A DNA stretch of 64,000 bases, taken from positions 163,679 to 227,678 of the forward strand of contig MNCI01036754.1 of NCBI GenBank assembly GCA_015680685.1. Direction: 5' to 3'. A model generated the notes under the pieces. It saw only the letters and a list, made by a program, of their open reading frames with translations, was not told the DNA's origin and did no database searches. The stretch's first letter is position 1, and each line of letters opens with the position of its first letter. This DNA comes from Gnetum montanum (Eukaryota > Streptophyta > Gnetopsida > Gnetales > Gnetaceae). The translations under genes were made by a program, and so were the position numbers. Below are positions 1 through 9,799 of the stretch, in pieces.

Positions 1-1
1 C

Positions 2-712
2 AATTGGCATTGGCTGACAATGGTAGAACTCTTCAACGAAAAATATCAAACATATGCAAGAGTGTCAAACTTGAGGAGACAAATCCAAGAGTGGAAATAA
101 GCATAACATGAACCCCTAAACATGGCCTTGGAAAGATATTATGCACTATTAAATAACTACCTAGGCCATGGGTTCTCTAAGAAAAGGCTAATGTATCATA
201 TCATGGATGGGCTCCGTAATGAAACAAGAGAAACCCTAGGGATGTACACCCCAGGTCAACTATATGAACTATGAACTCATCAACTCTAAGAGCTTATTAA
301 GCAGGTAGCAAAAGAAGAAGGAGAAATGGCTAGATGGGAGAATATTAAAAAATCTCAAAGGGACCAAAATCTCGAATTAGCAAAGGCCTGTGATCATAAA
401 GAGGAGAAATCAAGTCATCTCAAGGAGGTGAACCCATCTTTGCTAGTGTCATAATCACTAGATGAAGTTGAGGCAAAGATCAATAGGATGATGGAATGGG
501 TACATGAAAAATGTTAAGAATACACCAAAATTATCAGAGGTAGAGCCATGATGAAACAAGAAATAGGACAAAACACCTTTAGACAATCGGAAAGAAGGGT
601 TGAAGAGAATAAGAACTTAATTGCCAATCATACATATCAATGTAACATTTGCCTGTACGATCACCCCAAAGGCCAATGCCCAATCTTGTCACATTTACAT
701 GAGCATTAGGAA
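2..712 (+). pseudogene. gag: gag polyprotein remnant of B1 (capsid C-terminal part plus zinc knuckle)
   Basis: One frame reads from the window edge through a retrotransposon-gag-type capsid region (MVELFNEKYQTYARVSNLRR, then HEPL, YYALL, LGHG, DGLRNETRETLG) to a zinc knuckle at 641-679, CNICLYDHPKGQC. The same motifs occur in order in A1 (35133-35945) and A2 (48933-49598). Gag forms the virus-like particle and binds element RNA. Several in-frame stops are present (for example TAA after QIQEWK); most could come from CAA, CAG or CGA by C-to-T change. The frame itself is unbroken. The N-terminal half lies outside the window. Confidence 0.8.
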
Positions 713-1507
713 AGAATGTTACATTTATAGTTCATACAGAAATACTGTGTTTGATCATAGCGGAAAAAATCCCAGTTATGGGGGAGGCCACCCCCACACT
801 GGTTACACCCTTCATATAATCTAAACCCAAGTGCTTATCAAGTTCAACATCCTGTTTCACCAACTAGGTCAAAATCCTCTATCTTGCCATATTGTTATCA
901 TTCTCCTAAGTACTATCAACCCATATCCTTGCCAACAGCACCACCACCTCGTGTGTTTTATACTTCTCCTCAATTTCAATATTCTCATCCTTCACCCCCT
1001 TCTACATCGTCACCAATTGTACCCAAAGGGTTTGCACCACAACATCAACCCATGAACATTACGTATGCTTCTACTATCAATAGTAGTGGGAACCCTCCAC
1101 AACATTGAAGATGTCCCTTCTTTAGACATGACCATAGGAAGGGATAGCACAGTTCCAAGACCACTACATTCCCAAACTCAGCACAAGTCCAACACTGTAG
1201 TGCATCTTCCTTCACAAATCCAATGCCTCATCTTACCTTCTCTGGGCCACCAATCAACACTCCAACAACCATACTACCTAATGAATATAGCCACGTAGGG
1301 AGACATATCAATCCTTGCATACCATCTTATGGTCATGGGTGCCATAGTGGGTTAACTCCTTATCAATCAGCCACATCTTATAACTTGCCCCAATATGTCA
1401 ACAATAATCAAATGTGTGAACCCCAATGGGGTAAGTATGACTAAGTCCCAATATTTCCAACATGCAAGGATCCTAACCTTCCATTTATTAATTCTAGCCA
1501 TACTCAA
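713..1507 (+). other. Degraded proline/histidine/tyrosine-rich gag tail of B1
   Basis: After the zinc knuckle the sequence is rich in CCN, CAC and TAT codons in short overlapping reading frames (for example 831-1055 and 884-1108). This matches the Pro/Tyr-rich linker that follows the knuckle in A1 (36087-36335) and A2. No protease D-S/T-G motif is recognisable. Treated as decayed linker, not as separate small genes. Confidence 0.5.
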
Positions 1508-1530
1508 CTATTTAGTAATGGGGATATCCC
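1508..1530 (+). other. PPT-like box 1 at end of gag in B1
   Basis: Reads TTTAGTAATGGGGATATCCCC and resembles the true polypurine tract (TCAGTCGTGGGGGTA) and the corresponding boxes after gag/pol in A1 (37299-37320) and D (18469-18490). It is followed by a T-rich tract, as in A1. Confidence 0.45.
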
Positions 1531-2310
1531 CCATTCTAACAATAGCAGAATTAATAAATGTTTTCCTTTTCTTTAATTTTACAATTTTTTGTTTTCCAAT
1601 TTTTCATCTTTCAATTTATTGTTTTACCTTTTTCTCTTTTTTTCTTTTCATCTTTTTATGAGTAATCTCATCTATGAATAAAGCACTCATGTGACTCATT
1701 GGTAATGTATTATTCTATGCTATCAAGTCTCAAGTGACTAATCATTTGAATAGTGAGCCCATCACATCCACCCACCCATTCTATTAATAAGAGGTTTTAC
1801 TCTAGGTACAATGATATTCCTAATCATTAAAACTTAAAAGTGATTTTGTGTTCATTATACCCAGAATGTGGAAGGATGGACCAAGAGGGAATGGCTGGGG
1901 TGCGACCTCAAGGGGACTTGTGAATTCTCTCTGGTGACATCTGTAGGAGTTATCATGTAGCTTGGTTGTGCTAAGATCCTTATAGATCTAACAAAAAATG
2001 GGAGTAAGAGTAACAAAGGCACTCAATAAAGAAAACCAATGTTATTCTAGGAGGTCCTACTAGAAAGACATGAACCCATGCTTGAAGGTAGGTATCTTCT
2101 TTGGATTAAGCATCAAGAAAAAAAATACAAAAATGCCACAAAGCAATTCCGAAACACTCCTCCCTTGTATGAAACATCAAGTGATCGTATGCCTTGCTGT
2201 CATGATGCTCTTATGGTTGTCTATCATTGGGATGAAATAATGTGATGTCGCTGATCAGAGTAATGGACTTGATCCTAATTTTTGAGTGATGGGTTAATAA
2301 CGCATTAACC
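1531..2310 (+). other. Non-coding internal region of B1
   Basis: Begins with a T-rich tract (about 1558-1660), comparable to the TTTTGTTTTAC-rich tract of A1 at 37340-37500. Around 1900-1920 it has the phrase GACCTCAAGGGGACTTG, also recognisable in A1 (near 37820), D (near 17955) and A2 (near 44410). I see no coding region. Confidence 0.5.
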
Positions 2311-2745
2311 ATGCCTTACACTCAGAATTCATTATGCCCTAGGTTAGTTACCTCGTGTCCTAATCTCTGCAATCCCTTCTACAATTCATCCCATCTCGCT
2401 ATTCATGTAATTGTGACTTGTGACTTGTGTAGCATGGAATTCGTATCTCATCGTAGTGGTATTTACACATGTGTGTTTTGTGGAGTTGGTGTGGATTACA
2501 CTTCACTCTTTGAATGCCTACAGACATTTTTAGGGTGGTTACGTAAGGGCATCATAGGTAGGAACCTACTTTGGGGAGGATCCACTTGTTTAGCGCTTGT
2601 AATTTCCACTCATTACACATCACCCTCACATCATTTTACACCCTCCAAGTACTACATTACCAATGTTCTTCTTTTACTTATCATCCTTCTGGTTCAAATG
2701 TTCCTATGTACCAAACTATGTCCTTTTTCGTCATCCGACATATGA
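2311..2745 (+). CDS. Unrecognised 144-codon ORF in the 3' region of B1
   Basis: Open for 144 codons and clearly homologous to a 175-codon open frame in B2 (61180-61707, minus). Shared segments include VTSCPNLCNPFYNSSHLA, a Cys pair (CDLC here), GIYTCVF, and the KGIIGRNLLWGGSTC motif, then PSHHFTPSK. A hydrophobic stretch lies near the C-terminus. No known family is recognised. The frame through the LLWGGST motif is also open in element D (17188-17373) but interrupted in A1, so the region may be a conserved RNA element with only apparent coding capacity. The neighbouring aORF is heavily broken, so an open frame here is notable but not proof of a gene. Confidence 0.35.
   Translation: MPYTQNSLCPRLVTSCPNLCNPFYNSSHLAIHVIVTCDLCSMEFVSHRSGIYTCVFCGVGVDYTSLFECLQTFLGWLRKGIIGRNLLWGGSTCLALVISTHYTSPSHHFTPSKYYITNVLLLLIILLVQMFLCTKLCPFSSSDI
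2545..2592 (+). repeat. Conserved internal block (LLWGGST block), B1 copy
   Basis: GGGCATCATAGGTAGG followed by CCTACTTTGGGGAGGATCC. Homologues: 17210-17262 (-), 38480-38512 (+), 43690-43735 (-), 55594-55636 (+) and 61447-61495 (-). See findings. Confidence 0.75.
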
Positions 2746-3160
2746 ATTTCATTGGTAGATCTTACCTCATTAAACTTTTTGTGCCTTTCAGTCTATTAAA
2801 TATTACCCTAGACCTTTTACATTAACCTCAAGTCCTTTAGTTTCTCCCTCATAATTTCAGAAATTTTTCAATTTTCCTAAGTACCCTATTTTCAATAGGC
2901 CACGATATTAGGTACCCGATATCAAGTCAAACATGATCTTGGGTTCACGCTAGTGAGTACATGATATCGCGTCGATAAAAACTATATATATGGACTCCCC
3001 CACACACGTTAACATCATTCTCAACTATTCACGCAAGGGGATTTTTTCAAATTTTCTTCCACAAATTGTGACTTGAACACCTCTTCTTCAAACAACCATA
3101 ACTTGCTTGCTAGTGTTCCGATTCTTATTCTGATCAAACCTACCTAAACCTAGAGTTTTT
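2746..3160 (+). other. Non-coding spacer of B1 with GATATC-type palindromes
   Basis: AT-rich spacer. Near 2900-2970 it holds several GATATC-like palindromes (CGATATTAGG, CGATATCAAG, TGATATCGCG) and then CTATATATATGG, resembling the LTR U3 core upstream of its TATA box. It may be a small U3-derived fragment. No coding region seen. Confidence 0.4.
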
Positions 3161-3182
3161 AGCTTAGTCGTGGGAAGGGGTA
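3161..3182 (+). other. PPT-like box 2 upstream of the aORF in B1
   Basis: CTTAGTCGTGGGAAGGGGTA, close to the true PPT at 6460-6477. Equivalent boxes lie before the aORF in A1 (38689-38710), A2 (43497-43513, -) and B2 (61121-61140, -). Confidence 0.55.
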
Positions 3183-3454
3183 TACTCTAAATTGCACATA
3201 AATTTTTTGAAATTCATCATCACCCGAAGGATACTATAAAGGGTAATTGATTATAAAAATGATAAACATGTTGCCAAAAATAATCTTATCTCCTCACCTA
3301 TACAGGGAACTTAAAATTTTGAAGCCACCTAATCAAATTGGGTCCAATATTAAAAATTTAAGGGAACATGTTCACAAAATTTCTTAACTTTGAATCACAT
3401 GAAATAGGAACACAAATTCATTAAGGCAAGAAGTAAGGTATAACTCAACTTTTG

Positions 3455-3493
3455 TAAGAAACCTTACTAATGAATGGCCCCGTGTGATTGCAG
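3455..3493 (+). promoter_or_regulatory. Predicted 3' splice acceptor immediately before the B1 aORF
   Basis: A branch-point-like CTTACTAAT is followed about 20 nt later by CCCGTGTGATTGCAG, ending exactly at ATGG (3494). B2 has the same arrangement on the minus strand (CTTACTAAT, then CCGTGTGATTACAG directly before ATGG at 60806). Comparable acceptors lie in A1, A2, D and E. Splicing itself is inferred. Confidence 0.55.
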
Positions 3494-6316
3494 ATGGCCC
3501 CTAAACACAGACAATAAGAAGGACCCTCTTAAGGTGTGTCTAAGCAACCTAGGAGAGGAAGAGGATAGGCATCTCCTAAGTAATGTGTAGAGCAAGAGGT
3601 GGAATCATTTAGCATCCATCAAGATACTCCTACTACTGTGCAATCAGGACAAGTGGAAGGAGGAGCTGTTGAAGTGCTTGAATAAGGACAACAGCTCACG
3701 TTACCCCCAGGGTGCATTCAAGCCATCCATGAAAGGTCCATGTTGACAGTTGTGATCGTGGAATTAAACTTAGGACCTTTCATGGAGTTCACTCCTAAGG
3801 ATGTTAGGGACCAACTCAAGGGGTCCCCATTATGGCCTATCCTCTCTAAAAGTGGTTCTTGGTACTTAGGAGAAATGTATCAATTTTGGCATAATAAGGA
3901 AGAAGGAACCATAGTTGACATTGGTTGTGTGTCTGTAGATTTTTCCACCAAGGCCATTTTGGAAGTGTTAAACCTTTTGAACACAGGGCCAAAAGTTTCT
4001 CACCTGCCCACTTGTTCTGATGTCGATGCACGAAGGATTTGGTTAAAGAGGATGTACAGCAAAGAAGATAAGACATATGGAGATTTGACGCTAGAAGAAA
4101 TGATATATTTCAAGATTGGTACTTATCACATCTTCCCTATGAAAGGGTTGAATCAAATTTCAACCTATGTAGTAAGAGGAAGTGTGATATTGATGGGCAA
4201 GGTTAATGCTAACCTTCCCCATCTATATCTCATGGAGATCTTTAGGTGATTTGAAGAACACAATATATGGAAGTTCACGTTGCCCTTCCCTTGTCTCATC
4301 AAGAAGCTGTGTAGGCATGCTAGAATTCTAGGCTACACTAATGACATCCTCAGAAGAGCCCAAAATGCTTCGTTCGCTAAATTGCTAAAGCCACTAGCCC
4401 CAAGGAAAAGTGCTGGTGAGACACTAGATCCAGAACAAGAATAGACAGTGGGGTCCACTACAACGCAAACTACAAGGCCTAGCCAACTCCCAAGCATAAG
4501 GCCCAATCAACAACAAGAAGCAGGGCCCAAGACAAGTGAGTGAGACCAACCACCATTACTACTGCAGGATTATCGACCATCAATGAGCCATCTCAGGGCC
4601 ACCACTAAGACAATAAATTGGGAAATTCATTATGATGCCAATCTCTTCCATGTCATCGATGACACCATATGACCCATAGTTTCTATTGATCACGCACAGG
4701 GTGAAGTGTCCATATAGATAGAAGGAGGGGAGACACATTGGTCACAACAGATTTTAGGAAATAGTGCATCCTTTTAGGTGCAACTAGAAATTGGTGAAGG
4801 AGCCATAGTAGTGGTCATGCAGCATCAAGATGCAATGGGAGCCATAGAAGTGGTCATAGATCACATCAAAGAATCCTTCAACATCCCTGTTGTTCCATTG
4901 GCAAATTTCATAGGAGCACATAATGCTCAAACTCTGGCTAGTCCCTCAATGACTCCTATGGAGCATGAGGATGTCCTTGATTAGCTGCTACAGACAGGAC
5001 AAGTAATGACATCCTTATTTGACATCCCACAAGTTGTCACAGTAGTGCAATCAGATCTCATCTCCACCAAAGGAAAGTTGGTCATGGCAGATTTGGTCAT
5101 GGTGGAGGTAGAGTTGGCAAGACCCCAAGAGAGGCTCATTATCCTACAAGCTGCATAGCGGGACCCATCTCAATTCATTCTCGTAGACCAGCTGAACACT
5201 TTCAAGATAGAGAAACTCAATAAACTATTGGCGAATAATAAAAGAGTGGCAAAGGAGAAGGAGAAGGCTGATTGGGATGCTTTCAAGGCACAAGCGTAAA
5301 CATACGCACATGCCAAAGCACTCAAGGCCTTACAAGAAGAGACTAAACAACTTGTTGTAGAAAATATTCGGTTAACCACTGTGGAGAAACAAAAAAATTT
5401 TCTTAAAGAAAACTTTCAATAGTTACGAGAACAATTGGTCAGGGTTAACCAAGATATGAATCACTTGACCAGAGAGAATCGAACCCTCTCAATGGAGGAG
5501 GTATGCATAATCTATCAGAAGATGTCCATTAAAATAAGTGTGTGGCAAAATAAGGCTAAGCGACATGAAAAATTAAAAGAGCATTTCAGAGACCAGGTGG
5601 GGATGTACAAGAAAGTCATTAAGAAAGAGATCCATATGGCCAAGGCCCACATTAACACCTTCAATGCTCATCACACCGATTGGTGGGCCATATTGGACAC
5701 ATATGCATTTGTCCACCAAAAAGAGCTCAAAAGTCAGGATCTGTAGTTCCAAGATCTCACAAAGTACATGGAATTTTCAAACCTACAGTATGCCAATCTA
5801 GCCATGTTAAAAGTAGGATGCCCAAGAATAAAGCTGGAGAAGCAGGTAGCTACCAGCTATGCCAAATACGAAATAGAATTTGCAAAGCACAAGAAAACGT
5901 TGCAAAGGCTAGAAGTCACAAATTTTGAACTAGAGGTAGTCAATGCTAGCTACCAAGGGTAGAAAGATGTCATAGCAGACTTGGCTTAATGGCTTACAGA
6001 TTTCCAAGAGTATGAGGATAAATCCAGAGCCTACGAGGAGGAATGGTGGTTGTTTACAGCGTAGTACATCAAAGCAAATCAGATGTTTCTGCAACTACCA
6101 CGCCCATGGGAAGTTCTAACTCCATCAAACATTGGAGCATCAACATGGATAGCATAAGACCCCCAAACTAAAGAGGAAAAGCTCCAAGCACTCCTTCAGA
6201 GCCATCAAATCCCAAAATCTAGAGCACAAGATAAGGGCAAGTGTCCCATGGAGGAGCCACCACCACCTAGAACCACATGAGTTCCAAGAAAATTTTGCAA
6301 TCTTGAAATGTTGTAA
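3494..6316 (+). pseudogene. Large extra ORF (aORF) of B1: plant-transposon-type domain plus coiled coil, degraded
   Basis: A single frame of 940 codons runs from MAPK to a TAA at 6314. I found no frameshift, but there are many in-frame stops, nearly all TAA/TAG/TGA at positions explicable from CAA/CAG/CGA. Residues ~75-330 (open at 3740-4249) carry MEFTPKDVRDQLKGSPL, YLGEMYQFWHNKEE, IWLKRMY, LTLEEMIYFKIG and ISTYVVRGSVILM, then FTLPFPCLIKKLC. This layout resembles the 'putative plant transposon protein' domain (Pfam Transposase_32 type, from memory). A Pro/Gln-rich linker follows, then about 300 residues of Lys/Glu/Gln-rich coiled coil (5190-6060) and a basic tail. The position, after where pol would be and before the PPT, is that of env-like genes in Athila elements, but I see no membrane segment. 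The molecular function is unknown. Confidence 0.75.
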
Positions 6317-6459
6317 TTTTATGTTCATGTCCTAATTTTTTTCTATTCACTTCTCCACTACAGCATGAATAAATTCCTAGTCAATCAATAATCCCATACT
6401 TATCCATTGTGTAATCAATGGGGCTCATTCTCATTTTGTTCAACTCAAGGACAAGTTTT
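6317..6459 (+). other. 3' untranslated spacer of B1
   Basis: Short AT-rich spacer between aORF stop and PPT, including CAACTCAAGGACAAGTTTTC; A1 has a similar CGAGGACGAGTTTTC at the same place (39241-39255). No gene. Confidence 0.5.
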
Positions 6460-6477
6460 CATTCAGTCGTGGGGGTA
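6460..6477 (+). other. Polypurine tract of B1
   Basis: CATTCAGTCGTGGGGGTA directly abuts the LTR start TGATGAAT. The same 18-mer with one or two changes flanks the 3' LTRs of A1, A2 and D. It primes plus-strand DNA synthesis. Confidence 0.85.
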
Positions 6478-7372
6478 TGATGAATCATGATTCATTAAGC
6501 TTCGATATCGTACCTGCAATATTAGATCCACTATATCGGGTACATGATATCACAGCCTAAATAATGATATCAGATACACGATATTGTGATTCCTGTGCAG
6601 GCCTATAAATAGATCTTTAGGCACATGGGAGAAAGAGTTCAATACGTAGTTTTCAATTAGGAGCTAGTTTTCATTTTTTAGTCCTTCTCAACCCTTTCTC
6701 TCACTATATGCCTGCAGTGTGATGATTGTAATTTTACAACACCTTTATTTGAGTGTGACGTACTTGGACACACACATGACCAAAAATAAATATTGAGATT
6801 ACTTCATCATTGCAGCATTCATTTAGTTTAAGCATTTAATTTTTATTGTTATTTACTACTTTCTTAGTTAATACTTCTTTACCCTCAACTCCTATCCTTG
6901 TTATTAAATGTAAAATGAGTACGACTTAATCATGAGCATTTAAGTGTGACTACTTGATATCCCAGTAGCGTACCTAGGCCATGCGCTTGGTAATCCTAGT
7001 AGTAGTCATGCACGAGGTCCAAGATTTGTACGGATGATTAAGGAATAGATGCTCATTGCATTTAGGCTAGCTCAGATTCTCTCCCCCATATCCTCTTAGC
7101 TTAACTCTCTCTCCCTTTCCCTCTTAGCTTAATTAAAGTTATTTTCCATTGCCTCTAGGAGTAGCACTAGTTTAGGACCACATCATACACCTCACTCTAA
7201 ACTAAACCATATGTGACAAAGCAAATACTAGTCCAGGTGGAAAGACAGTGAACTGTGATCAATGAGTAACTATCTAGATACCACAACTAGCCCATCTGCA
7301 GAGTTTGACCAGATCGTGCATGAAATTCTCATATTCGTATGGTTGAGTGTAGGGGTACCTCACCACTCATTA
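6478..7372 (+). repeat. 3' LTR of B1
   Basis: 895 bp, from TGATGAATC to CCACTCATTA; the terminal TA is probably a mutated CA, since sister LTRs end CTCATCA. U3 has several GATATC-like palindromes (6505-6595), followed by CCTATAAATAG (TATA box 6604-6611). The terminal TTCGTATGGTTGAGTGTAGG and GGTACC segments are shared with all A, B and D LTRs. A possible leader splice donor (CCAG/GTGG) lies near 7238. Confidence 0.85.
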
Positions 7373-8162
7373 GTATAGCTTCACTAAAGTGATCATTTAC
7401 TGTGAGCAATTTTGGAGTTCTCCTTAACTAAATTGTAATATTGGGATGCACATCCTTAAGATAAGTATCTCTAAGAATTTCATCTAATGGTCTATATTAT
7501 CTTTGAAAGAGCCCACAAATTCATTGAAATTTAATATTAAAATCTCTAATTGACTATTTAACTCCTTTCTTAGCTTTTACAATCTCATAATATAGTTGTT
7601 GTTGATCTAATTGATCACTAAACTGAGCCAAGAAAAGGCTTTTTATGTCATCCCAACTTTTAATACTATTGCTTGGCAAGTTTGAATATCAAACTTGAGC
7701 CATATCCTTTAAATTTGCTACAAAAAAACCTACAAGCTTGGTCTTGGTGTTGAATATTTACATTAGCTAAGGTTAACTCAATAAGTAGATGTATTCTTTA
7801 GCCAAGTAAGCTTTTCCAAGAATAAAAGGCGTAGGAAAATATTTGTAAACTACCTTAGAAATATCATTGTAGGTTTGAGATCCTAATGGTGTAACTCTTT
7901 GTTAAGGATTTGCCATCCTATTAGAATTCCTTTTGATCATTGAACTTTTATTTTTCTTTGGTCTTCTCTTATAAACTAATAAACCAAATAGAAGGGGTAA
8001 CCTTCTTACCCTTCTGGTCTTAACCTCACTAGTTATCCCAAACTCAAAAACCCTCTTCTATTCTTTTTCTCATGAATAATCAATCTTATAATCATAAAAT
8101 TCTTTAGAACCTTTAAAATCTTCTAAAATAAGAATTTGTTTGGTCATTAACTCAAAATAGTA
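7373..8162 (-). pseudogene. gag: gag remnant of a second gypsy family (C-type)
   Basis: The minus strand reads WYSNLPSNSIKSWDDIKSLF (first residue a stop), then LAQFSDQLDQQQLYYEIVKA and RDFNIKFQ. This is the classic Ty3/gypsy gag pattern (aliphatic-W, LP-x-SI-x-SW, L-x-x-x-F-x-x-QF). Frames are broken by stops and indels. It lies downstream (in minus orientation) of the C-type LTR at 8358-9450, so LTR and gag are probably parts of one element whose remainder was lost or overwritten by B1. The sequence is unlike the gag of A/B/D. Confidence 0.65.
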
Positions 8163-8357
8163 TCTAATTTCTTAAGCCCTCCTAGCAACAAAAAGAATTG
8201 TTGGTGTGCTAGGACTATCGATCTCTTTGAATGTAATGAACTTAGGTAACAAAGTTTCTTGCCCTTCTTCTAGCATCAAAAGAATTGTTGGCACACTATG
8301 ACTATCAAGCTTATGAACTAAGATGACAAATTGCTCTCTTTATAGCACCAAAAGGAC
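8163..8357 (-). repeat. Imperfect triplication of LTR-end/leader sequence
   Basis: The phrase AGCAACAAAAAGAATTGTTGG, seen near 8186, recurs near 8271 (AGCATCAAAAGAATTGTTGG) and, weakly, near 8345 (AGCACCAAAAGGACTATTGG). Read on the minus strand each has a CCAACA- or CCAATA-like LTR end followed by TTCTTTTGRTGCTAG-like leader. Confidence 0.5.
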
Positions 8358-9450
8358 TATTGGCAGCCATTTGGGACCACCAATGATTTCGGCCTCCAAC
8401 CTCATGACTTTGGAAATCACAGGAAGTGCAGGTATTTTTCAAATAAGGTTTAGGTGCTCATTGGTCTTCTAGCAATACCAAGGCCCAAATACCTTCAAAT
8501 AGACTCATTGATCATGAAATGAACTAATAGTGAGTATGTGCTTACTATTGTGAATGTTGAAATACTTAGGCTTATATAAGAAAATGTAATTGACTATCGT
8601 AAAGGAAATTCAGGTAACTTTGTCAAACAGTATAAGTTGTTGAAGTATCCTATTTTTTTAAATCACTTAGTCCATATAGTCCCTATAGTACATTACTTGT
8701 AATTAATAAAATTTCACAAAAACATTTAAGCACAATTCTACTAATCTACTCCTAATTTCCCTCAAAGAGAAAGTTCCATAAGAAAACTAGAAATAGAGAG
8801 AGATTCAATGGGTTTTAGAAAATAAAAATAAATGAAGGTATATTTGTGTGAATCTCAAACATTTAAGCAAGATATATTGACATGAGGAAACACTTCACAA
8901 TAAAGTTATTCTAATTCAATCTATTATGAATTGTCTAAACCTTCTAAGCTCAACAAGCAATTTTATAAAAGACACTATTATTTAACTACCAAAACACTTT
9001 GTAAATGACAAAGTACATGCTTCTATTTGGCTAGTTAATATTAGTCAAGAATTGCAAACAATAGGACTTCTAGAAAAATTTTGACAATTTCAAGATTGCA
9101 ATATTAAGGCAATAATCTTTATAAATAAAGAAGCTATTTTAGTCATCCCAAAGTATCAAAGATTATCTAAATTCCTAAACTCAAACAAGAAATTTCTATA
9201 AGACATTAATATTAAATTGACAAGTGTCTGGTAGTTACAACCACCATGGAAATTAAGAAGCCATAGTTGACAAATGTCCTATTTGGTGGTTAAAACATCA
9301 TGGGAAATTAAAATTCAATTGCAACCACTAAGGGAAGTTACAACCACAATGGTAGTTAGTTATAACTATCATAGATATTAAAAAAATATAATTGACACTT
9401 GTTTCATACACATAGGACATTGCATAAGTGTCCCATCGATGCTCTTTTTC
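8358..9450 (-). repeat. C1: degraded family-C LTR
   Basis: On the minus strand it matches, in order and with gaps, the 3' two-thirds of the family-C LTR at 19024-22116. Shared phrases include AAATACCTTCAAATA, AATTAGGAGTAG (reverse orientation), the AACACTTC-AATAAAG segment and the CATGGGAAATTAAAATT segment near 9280. It ends (minus) at CCAATA (8358-8363). The U3 start is not recognisable, and the high-coordinate boundary is approximate; an AAT microsatellite follows at about 9459-9476. Confidence 0.7.
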
Positions 9451-9799
9451 TCTTAAATAATAATAATAATAATAATGTCAATACAATAGAATCATGTTGA
9501 AATAATTACTTTCACAAGAATGAATTTGATGGAGGACCAAAATATCAAGCATCCAATATAATTACTGCTGAATCCTTATCCCTCCTAAGGCTTTGATGGC
9601 ATCTTCAATGTTGTCATCCTTCCCTATAGTTGTAGCATTTGAAGCACCTTTTAAAGATGTATTTAACAAATCTTTGAGGGTCGTCACAACCTCCAGATTC
9701 ATGTCCAACATCATTGATAGAACAATTTGATGAAATTTTCATCATTCATAAGAGACCTCGCATCTAGTTAAAATTAAAATTATCAAAATCCAATTACAT
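9451..9799. other. Unassigned spacer
   Basis: AT-rich sequence with an (AAT)n run at about 9459-9476. No coding or repeat identity recognised. Confidence 0.4.

Larger units (their letters stand above)
1..7372 (+). mobile_element. B1: 3' part of a non-autonomous Athila/Tat-like gypsy LTR element
   Basis: Order on the plus strand is gag remnant, proline-rich stretch, PPT-like box, conserved block, second PPT-like box, splice acceptor, large extra ORF (aORF), PPT and 3' LTR. The 5' LTR, PBS and gag start lie outside the window. No protease, RT, RNase H or integrase motif was found between gag and the aORF; only about 2 kb of non-pol sequence separates them, so pol appears absent. The same architecture recurs on the minus strand at 59366-63580 (B2), so the missing pol is probably a subfamily trait and not a private deletion. 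Confidence 0.85.
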
